DNA of 64,000 nucleotides. Source: DAOSVX01 sp964447275 (GTDB lineage Bacteria > Bacillota_I > Bacilli_A > RF39 > UBA660). The stretch is taken from contig CAYURI010000003.1 of NCBI GenBank assembly GCA_964447275.1, positions 1 to 64,000 on the forward strand, read 5' to 3'. Below, piece after piece: positions 58,762 through 64,000 of the stretch. The notes beneath the pieces were generated by a model that was not told the DNA's origin, searched no databases, and saw only the letters and a program-made list of their open reading frames with translations. Position 1 is the first letter of the stretch, and every line of letters starts with the position of its first letter. The position numbers and the translations under genes were made by a program.

Positions 58762-59157
58762 ATGGTAAGCGATTATATAGCAGATATGTTAACAAGAATA
58801 CGTAACGCTAATACAATGAAGTATAAAAACGTTACAGTGTTAGGATCTAAGATGACATTAGGAATTGCTGAAATTCTTAAAAAAGAAGGATATATAACAG
58901 CCTATAAATATAATAAAGATACTAAAGGTGATACGATAGATATCGAATTAAAATATGGCGCTAAAAAAGAAAGAGTTATAATCGGTCTTAAAAGAATTAG
59001 TAAACCTGGATTAAGAGTATATGCGAAAAGTGATGAACTTCCTCATGTTCTTAATAATTTAGGAATAGCAATCATATCAACTTCTGAAGGATTACTAACT
59101 GATGCAGAAGCTAGGGCCAAAGGCTTAGGGGGAGAAGTACTTGCCTATATATGGTAA
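58762..59157 (+). CDS. rpsH: 30S ribosomal protein S8
   Basis: 131 aa; binds 16S helix 21 and in many bacteria represses the spc operon. VSDYIADMLTRIRNAN and the C-terminal STSEGLLTDAEARAKGLGGEVLAYIW match the family. RBS AAGGAGAAG. Confidence 0.96.
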   Translation: MVSDYIADMLTRIRNANTMKYKNVTVLGSKMTLGIAEILKKEGYITAYKYNKDTKGDTIDIELKYGAKKERVIIGLKRISKPGLRVYAKSDELPHVLNNLGIAIISTSEGLLTDAEARAKGLGGEVLAYIW

Positions 59158-59169
59158 GGAAAATTGATT

Positions 59170-59706
59170 ATGAGTCGTATTGGAAAAAGAGAATTAATTA
59201 TTCCTGAAGGTGTAACTGTAACAATAAATCCTAGTGAAGTTATTGTTAAAGGACCTAAAGGTGAATTAAAAGAAAATTATGATAAGAGAATAACTGTTAA
59301 AGAAGTAGAAGGTAAAATAATTACCGAAAGATCTAGTGAAATCAAACATGTAAAACAATTACATGGAACAACAAACTCTTTAATTAATAATATGATTATT
59401 GGAGTTACAAAAGGATATGAACAAGATCTTGAAGCAGTTGGTGTTGGTTATAGATTTAACTTACAAGGAAACAAAATAGTTATCAGTGCTGGCTTTAGTC
59501 ATCCTGTTGAAGTAACTATTCCTAGTGACATAAAAGTTGAATCACCAAGCAATACTGAATTATCATTAAAAGGAATTAATAAACAAAGAGTTATGGAATT
59601 TGCGGCAAATATTCGCAAAATAAGAAAACCAGAACCTTATAAAGGTAAAGGTATTCGTTATAAAGGTGAATATGTAAGACGCAAAGAAGGAAAGAAAGCG
59701 GCATAG
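59170..59706 (+). CDS. rplF: 50S ribosomal protein L6
   Basis: 178 aa. MSRIGKRELIIPEGVTV is the family start (ATG 59170), and the C-terminal RKPEPYKGKGIRYKGEYVRRKEGK lies at the factor-binding site. The RBS is weak (AAGGAAAA). Confidence 0.96.
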   Translation: MSRIGKRELIIPEGVTVTINPSEVIVKGPKGELKENYDKRITVKEVEGKIITERSSEIKHVKQLHGTTNSLINNMIIGVTKGYEQDLEAVGVGYRFNLQGNKIVISAGFSHPVEVTIPSDIKVESPSNTELSLKGINKQRVMEFAANIRKIRKPEPYKGKGIRYKGEYVRRKEGKKAA

Positions 59707-59717
59707 GAGGTTAGAGT

Positions 59718-60074
59718 ATGATAAAAAAAGAATCAAGTAATGTATCTAGAATAAGAAGACATAAACGTATTAGAGAAACATTAAAGGGCACTAATAGTGT
59801 ACCTAGATTAAATGTATTTAGATCAAACTCTAATATCTTTGCACAAGTTATTGACGATGAAAAGGGTGTAACATTAGTTTCATCTTCATCATTATCTCTA
59901 AAAATTAAAAATGGCGGAAACATTGAAGGTGCTAGCGAAGTTGGAAAAGACATCGCCCTTAAATGCAAAGCTAAAAAAATCAAAAAAGTAACCTTTGATC
60001 GTGGTGGCTATTTATACCATGGTCGCGTTAAAGCGGTAGCAGAAGCTGCTCGTGCTAACGGGTTAGAATTTTAA
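59718..60074 (+). CDS. rplR: 50S ribosomal protein L18
   Basis: 118 aa, 5S rRNA-binding: RRHKRIRETLKGTNSVPRLNVFRS and DRGGYLYHGRVKAVAEAAR. RBS AGGAGG. Confidence 0.96.
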   Translation: MIKKESSNVSRIRRHKRIRETLKGTNSVPRLNVFRSNSNIFAQVIDDEKGVTLVSSSSLSLKIKNGGNIEGASEVGKDIALKCKAKKIKKVTFDRGGYLYHGRVKAVAEAARANGLEF

Positions 60075-60086
60075 GGGAGGGTAATA

Positions 60087-60614
60087 ATGAGACAAGAAAT
60101 GGATCCAAAAAAGAAACTTTTAGAAGAAAAAGTTATTAATATTGGTCGTGTTACAAAAGTTACCAAAGGTGGTCGTAATTTTCGTTTCTCAGCTACAGTA
60201 GTAGTTGGAAATAGAAAAGGCTTAGTAGGAATTGGTAGTGGCAAAGCAAAAGAAATATCTGAAGCAGTTAATAAAGCTATTCAAATGGCTAATAAAAATG
60301 TTGTTAAGGTATCAGTTATTGCTGGTAGAACTATCCCTCATGAAGCAATTGGTAAATGCGGTAGAGCTAGCGTTTTAATTAAACCAGCTAGAGAAGGCCG
60401 TGGTATCGTTGCTGGTGGAGCAGCTAGAGCTGTTTTAGAATTAGCTGGTGTTAAAGATATTGTTTCTAAATCTTTAGGAGCAAATGTTCAAGTTAATGTC
60501 GCTAAAGCAACTTTAGAAGCTTTAAAAGCCCAAAGAACACCAAACAGAATTTTAGCTTTACGTGGTAAAGAAGAAATGAAAAAAGAAATAACTGAAGAAG
60601 TTGGTGAAGAATAA
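60087..60614 (+). CDS. rpsE: 30S ribosomal protein S5
   Basis: 175 aa; decoding-fidelity protein. EKVINIGRVTKVTKGGRNFRFSA-type S5 domain and VGIGSGKAKEI. Its stop overlaps the rplO start by 1 base; rpmD, which normally stands between them, is absent. Confidence 0.96.
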   Translation: MRQEMDPKKKLLEEKVINIGRVTKVTKGGRNFRFSATVVVGNRKGLVGIGSGKAKEISEAVNKAIQMANKNVVKVSVIAGRTIPHEAIGKCGRASVLIKPAREGRGIVAGGAARAVLELAGVKDIVSKSLGANVQVNVAKATLEALKAQRTPNRILALRGKEEMKKEITEEVGEE

Positions 60615-61054
60615 TGAAATTACATGAATTAATCGCATCACCTACAAAAAAGGCTACTAAAAGAGTTGGCCGTGGTCCAGGTAGTGGCATGGGTGGAACA
60701 TCTACTCGTGGTGATAAAGGGCAAAAAGCCAGAAGTGGTAGTGGTATTCCAGCTTGGTTTCAAGGTGGTCAATCACCATTATATCGAAGAATACCAAAAA
60801 GAGGCTTCAATAATAAGAGATTTACAACTAGATATCAAGCATTAAATTTAAATGATTTTGATATTTTTAATGATGGCGACGTTGTAACTCCAGAAATTAT
60901 GAAAGAAAAAGGTCTTATTAGAAAAGAACTTTCTGGTATTAAAATTTTAGCTTATGGAGAATTAACTAAAAAAGTAACAATTAAAGCACATAGATTTTCT
61001 TCAAAAGCAGTTACAAAAATAGAGAGTGCTGGCGGAAAAGCTGAGGTGATTTAG
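60614..61054 (+). CDS. rplO: 50S ribosomal protein L15
   Basis: 146 aa. Gly/Lys/Arg-rich start KRVGRGPGSGMGGTSTRGDKG and a C-terminal globular part. Directly follows rpsE, and secY starts at the next base after its stop. Confidence 0.96.
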   Translation: MKLHELIASPTKKATKRVGRGPGSGMGGTSTRGDKGQKARSGSGIPAWFQGGQSPLYRRIPKRGFNNKRFTTRYQALNLNDFDIFNDGDVVTPEIMKEKGLIRKELSGIKILAYGELTKKVTIKAHRFSSKAVTKIESAGGKAEVI

Positions 61055-62326
61055 ATGTTTAATAATCTAAAGCAAATATTTTCTTCAACTAATAAAGATT
61101 TAAGAAAAAGAATTTATTTTACTTTGATTGTTTTAACCATCTTCTGCATTGGGACTAATATAACAGTTCCTGGAGCAGCATCAATTACCAAAGAATTAGG
61201 CTTTTTAGAGTTACTTAATTTAATGGCTGGTGGAAGTTTAAAAAACTTTTCCATCTTTGCCTTAGGAGTAACCCCATATATTACAGCATCAATTATTACC
61301 CAAATATTAACAATGGATGCAATTGGCATACCTTATTTTAAGGATATGAAAGAAGAGGGCTATACCGGTAAACAAAAAATTAATAAAATAACGAGATATT
61401 TAGGTATTTTATTCGCTTTTGTTCAAGGCTATGCTTTCTCTGTGGCATTTTTAGGATCAACATCAACTTTATTAATATTAAAAACAACTGTTTTCTTAAC
61501 AGCGGGTACAGCTTTCCTATTATGGCTTGGTGATCAAATTACTGCCAAAGGAATAGGAAATGGCTTATCACTTTTAATTATGGCTGGCATTATTCAAACC
61601 ATGCCAAGCATGTTTGTTACAGCCTTTAATGGTTTAGTACCAACTGCTGGAACAGGGAATGTATATTTAGGGATATTACTATTTGCTTTATTTGTTTTAG
61701 TTTATTTAGGTATTGTGGTCGGGGTAATCTTTATTCAAGAAGCAGAAAGAAGAGTACCGATTCAATACTCAAACAGAACTAATAGTGCTTATGGCGCAAG
61801 ACAATCATTTCTGCCGATAAAAATTAATTCAGCCAATGTTATTCCAGTAATATTTGCTTCAACTTTGATATCAATTCCAACAACAATTGCTCAACTTTCT
61901 GGTAAAGCTGGATTTAGTAATTTTGTTAGTAATTATATTAATTATACAACTCCAACTGGCTTTATTTTATATGTATTACTTATTTTCTTCTTTGGTTATT
62001 TCTGGACATTTATGACCTTAAATCCTGAAGAGATGAGTAAGAACTTAAATAATAATGGTGGATATATACCGGGTGTAAGACCAGGTAGTGAAACATCTAG
62101 TTATATAAGCAATGTTTTATCAAAACTAACAATTGTGGGAACATTATTCCTTGTTGTTATTGCTGCATTACCAATTATCTTTTCTAAATTATCAGATTTA
62201 GGTAATACAGTAACAATCGGCGGAACTGGATTACTAATTGTCGTTGGAGTCGCAATTGAAACCTATAAACAATTAGAAAGTAGTTTAGTAAGTAGAAGTT
62301 ATAAAAGGAGACCAAAAAGAATATGA
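61055..62326 (+). CDS. secY: Protein translocase subunit SecY
   Basis: 423 aa, ten membrane helices; channel of the Sec translocon that works with SecA and YidC encoded in this window. TNITVPGAAS plug region, ALGVTPYITASIITQIL, and the C-terminal loop ETYKQLESSLVSRSYKRR. RBS GAGGTGA at the rplO end. Overlaps adk by 4 bases. Confidence 0.97.
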   Translation: MFNNLKQIFSSTNKDLRKRIYFTLIVLTIFCIGTNITVPGAASITKELGFLELLNLMAGGSLKNFSIFALGVTPYITASIITQILTMDAIGIPYFKDMKEEGYTGKQKINKITRYLGILFAFVQGYAFSVAFLGSTSTLLILKTTVFLTAGTAFLLWLGDQITAKGIGNGLSLLIMAGIIQTMPSMFVTAFNGLVPTAGTGNVYLGILLFALFVLVYLGIVVGVIFIQEAERRVPIQYSNRTNSAYGARQSFLPIKINSANVIPVIFASTLISIPTTIAQLSGKAGFSNFVSNYINYTTPTGFILYVLLIFFFGYFWTFMTLNPEEMSKNLNNNGGYIPGVRPGSETSSYISNVLSKLTIVGTLFLVVIAALPIIFSKLSDLGNTVTIGGTGLLIVVGVAIETYKQLESSLVSRSYKRRPKRI

Positions 62327-62982
62327 AAAATATAATTTTTATTGCCCCTATTGCCTCAGGCAAGGGCACAATTGCCAAAGGATTAATTGAAAAGTATGGC
62401 TATGCTCATGTTTCAATTGGCCAATTATTAAGAGACAATAGAGATCGAAATGATGAAATTGGAAAACATATTGTTGAGTGTCAAGATAAGGGAGTCCTTG
62501 TTGATGATACAATAACAGTAACTATTCTAAAAGAAAGACTTGCTCAACCGGATTGCGCAAAAGGCTATATTTTAGATGGATTTCCAAGATCAGTTCCTCA
62601 AGCAGGCTTATATGATCAATTGTTAAAAGAATTAAATTATGATTTAGGAGTTGTTCTTTATTTAGATATTCCAAAAGAAGAGCTTTTAAGAAGAACAGTT
62701 GGCAGAAGTATATGTGAAAGTTGCAAAACAGAATATAGTGATTTCTACGAACCAGCAATGCCTAAAGCAAGTGGGATTTGCGACAAATGCGGTAGTAAGT
62801 TGATAAAGAGAACGGATGACAATGAAGAAACATTTAACACTCGTTATAATGTGTTCTTAACACAAACCAGTCCGCTTTTAGATTACTACAAAGCAAGAGG
62901 CAAAGTTTATAGTTTTAATAGTTTAAGCAGTAAAGAAAATTACGAGGGGATTGTAAAAGTCCTAGAAGAATTAAATGATTAG
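62323..62982 (+). CDS. adk: Adenylate kinase
   Basis: 219 aa; ATP + AMP to 2 ADP. The P-loop reads APIASGKGT (8-16) instead of the usual GPPGAGKGT, keeping GKGT. DGFPRS binds AMP. The LID domain has four Cys (CESC and CDKC), the zinc form typical of Gram-positives. RBS AAAGGAGACC lies in secY. Confidence 0.94.
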   Translation: MKNIIFIAPIASGKGTIAKGLIEKYGYAHVSIGQLLRDNRDRNDEIGKHIVECQDKGVLVDDTITVTILKERLAQPDCAKGYILDGFPRSVPQAGLYDQLLKELNYDLGVVLYLDIPKEELLRRTVGRSICESCKTEYSDFYEPAMPKASGICDKCGSKLIKRTDDNEETFNTRYNVFLTQTSPLLDYYKARGKVYSFNSLSSKENYEGIVKVLEELND

Positions 62983-63721
62983 CATTAAGACTAATACTGA
63001 TATTGAAAAAATGAGAATATCAGGTAAAATTAATTATGAAACCCATAAGTATTTAGAAAGTAATATCAAACCTGGTGTTACAACTAAATATTTAAATGAT
63101 ATAGCAGATAAGTTCATTAGAAGTAAAGGTGGGATACCATCATTTCTAAATTATGAAGGATATCCCGCTTCAATCTGCATATCAATAGATGAAGAAGTTG
63201 TTCATGGTATACCAAGTACTAGAAAACTAAAAAATGGTGATCTAGTATCAATAGATATCGGTGTTATCTATGATGGTATGCACAGTGATTCAGCCGCTAC
63301 TTATCCGGTGGGAACGATAAGTGAAGAGAAAGAAAGACTTTTGCTTCATACTAAAGAAGCTTTATATAAAGGCTTAGAAGAAGTAAAAGAAGGGGCAAGA
63401 TTAGGTAACATAAGTAATGCGATTGAACGCCATGCTAAAAAATTCAACTTAAGCATTGTTAGAGAATTAGTTGGACATGGAGTTGGATATAAACTTCATG
63501 AAGATCCAGATATACCTAATTATGGCGAAGCTAATAAAGGTCCTACTTTAAAAATAGGAATGACATTAGCAATCGAACCGATGTTAAACTTGGGAACAAG
63601 AAAAGTCTTTATGACAGAAAATGATTGGACAATCATAACCCAGGATAATAAACCATCTGCTCATTTTGAGCACACGGTTCTAGTAACAAAAGATGGCTAT
63701 GAAATACTAACGAAAGAGTGA
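62975..63721 (+). CDS. map: Methionine aminopeptidase type I
   Basis: 248 aa; removes the initiator Met. Metal ligands are seen in SIDIGVIYDGMHSDSA (two Asp), VGHGVGYKLHEDP (His), AIEPML (Glu) and the late Glu in SAHFEHTVLV. Overlaps adk by 8 bases. Confidence 0.96.
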   Translation: MISIKTNTDIEKMRISGKINYETHKYLESNIKPGVTTKYLNDIADKFIRSKGGIPSFLNYEGYPASICISIDEEVVHGIPSTRKLKNGDLVSIDIGVIYDGMHSDSAATYPVGTISEEKERLLLHTKEALYKGLEEVKEGARLGNISNAIERHAKKFNLSIVRELVGHGVGYKLHEDPDIPNYGEANKGPTLKIGMTLAIEPMLNLGTRKVFMTENDWTIITQDNKPSAHFEHTVLVTKDGYEILTKE

Positions 63722-63727
63722 TGAAGT

Positions 63728-63949
63728 TTGGCTAATAATAAAGAAGAAAAAATTGAAATTGACGGCAAAGTATTAGATGTAATACCGGGCGGCAAATACA
63801 AAGTTGAACTACAAAATGGTTACGTAATAGAAGCTCATGTTTCTGGTAAAATCCGAATGAATATGATTCGCATCTTACCAGGTGATAACGTAACTATAGA
63901 ATTATCACCATACGATTTAACACATGGGCGTATAACTTATAGAAAGTAA
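63728..63949 (+). CDS. infA: Translation initiation factor IF-1
   Basis: 73 aa OB-fold protein: KIEIDGKVLDVIPGGKYKVEL, VSGKIRMNMIRILPGD, SPYDLTHGRITYR. It starts with TTG 63728, 6 bases after the map stop. Followed by rpmJ as in other Bacillota. Confidence 0.95.
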   Translation: MANNKEEKIEIDGKVLDVIPGGKYKVELQNGYVIEAHVSGKIRMNMIRILPGDNVTIELSPYDLTHGRITYRK

Positions 63950-63962
63950 TGGAGGAAATTTT

Positions 63963-64000
63963 ATGAAAGTAAGACCATCAGTCAAAAAGATTTGTGCAAA
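63963..64000 (+). CDS. rpmJ: 50S ribosomal protein L36, partial at the window edge
   Basis: ATG 63963 behind TGGAGG opens MKVRPSVKKICAK, the start of L36; the gene continues past the window end. Position after infA is canonical. Confidence 0.93.
   Translation, partial: MKVRPSVKKICA

Noticed and set aside
1..64000. tRNA or rRNA genes, insertion sequences, prophage
   Set aside because: Reading both strands I saw no tRNA cloverleaf, rRNA segment, transposase or integrase; apart from the first 250 bases the window is uniform core chromosome.

Overview
The window is a 64 kb piece of a strongly A/T-rich bacterial chromosome that starts next to the replication origin and runs into the S10/spc ribosomal protein cluster. 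Gene content and order (rnpA-yidC-jag-mnmE-mnmG-rsmG-noc near oriC; rpsF-ssb-rpsR; DHH-rplI-dnaB; secA-prfB; ftsEX; S10-spc cluster) are those of Bacillota, class Bacilli. Low GC, few genes per pathway and loss of rpmD resemble gut Bacilli close to the Mollicutes (RF39-like), but the exact lineage is inference. The organism has a cell wall (MurA, VanY-type carboxypeptidase, FtsEX with M23 peptidases) and uses UGA as a stop (RF2 with its UGA frameshift site is present), so it is not a code-4 mycoplasma. Nearly all genes lie on the + strand, pointing away from oriC.

Layout. 1-250: foreign, GC-richer sequence joined to a broken dnaA, most likely an assembly chimera. 251-949: 5' part of dnaA (-). 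942-1236: oriC-like region with DnaA boxes. 1282-7161: rnpA, yidC, jag, then mnmE (behind a perfect Noc-type palindrome), mnmG, rsmG. 7221-14993: noc-like parB, argS, rpoE, prfA, prmC, fba, murA, rpmE. 15041-16704: ATP-grasp protein, rpiB-like, DUF1146. 16780-19498: a complete Agr-type quorum-sensing locus. The regulator and sensor kinase (+) run convergently into agrB and a 36-codon agrD (-), whose predicted signal is a serine-based cyclic lactone. 19704-30776: csp, hpf, secA, prfB, yitT, hsp20 under CIRCE, tilS, ftsH, soj-parB, DUF951. 30769-35281: AbgT-like transporter, HAD, ychF, DUF975-VanY fusion. 35380-42505: rpsF-ssb-rpsR, DHH phosphodiesterase, rplI, dnaB, LysM/G5/M23 protein, yycJ, rlmH, ung. 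42500-51056: lemA-like (-), second yitT, ftsE-ftsX-M23, hypotheticals, whiA, nucleoside kinase. 51073-52074: gap. 52281-64000: S10/spc cluster from rpsJ to the start of rpmJ, without rpmD.

How the genes work together. Ribosome biogenesis and translation dominate (r-proteins, RF1, RF2, their methylase PrmC, tRNA modification by MnmE/MnmG/TilS, rRNA methylation by RsmG/RlmH, HPF). Chromosome biology is covered by DnaA, oriC, two ParB-family proteins and Soj, and secretion by YidC, SecA and SecY. Promoters are very often extended -10 boxes (TGnTATAAT) placed directly after the T-run of the preceding terminator. The most notable system is the Agr-like locus, with a candidate LytTR operator (two 11-bp repeats 21 bp apart) upstream of agrB.
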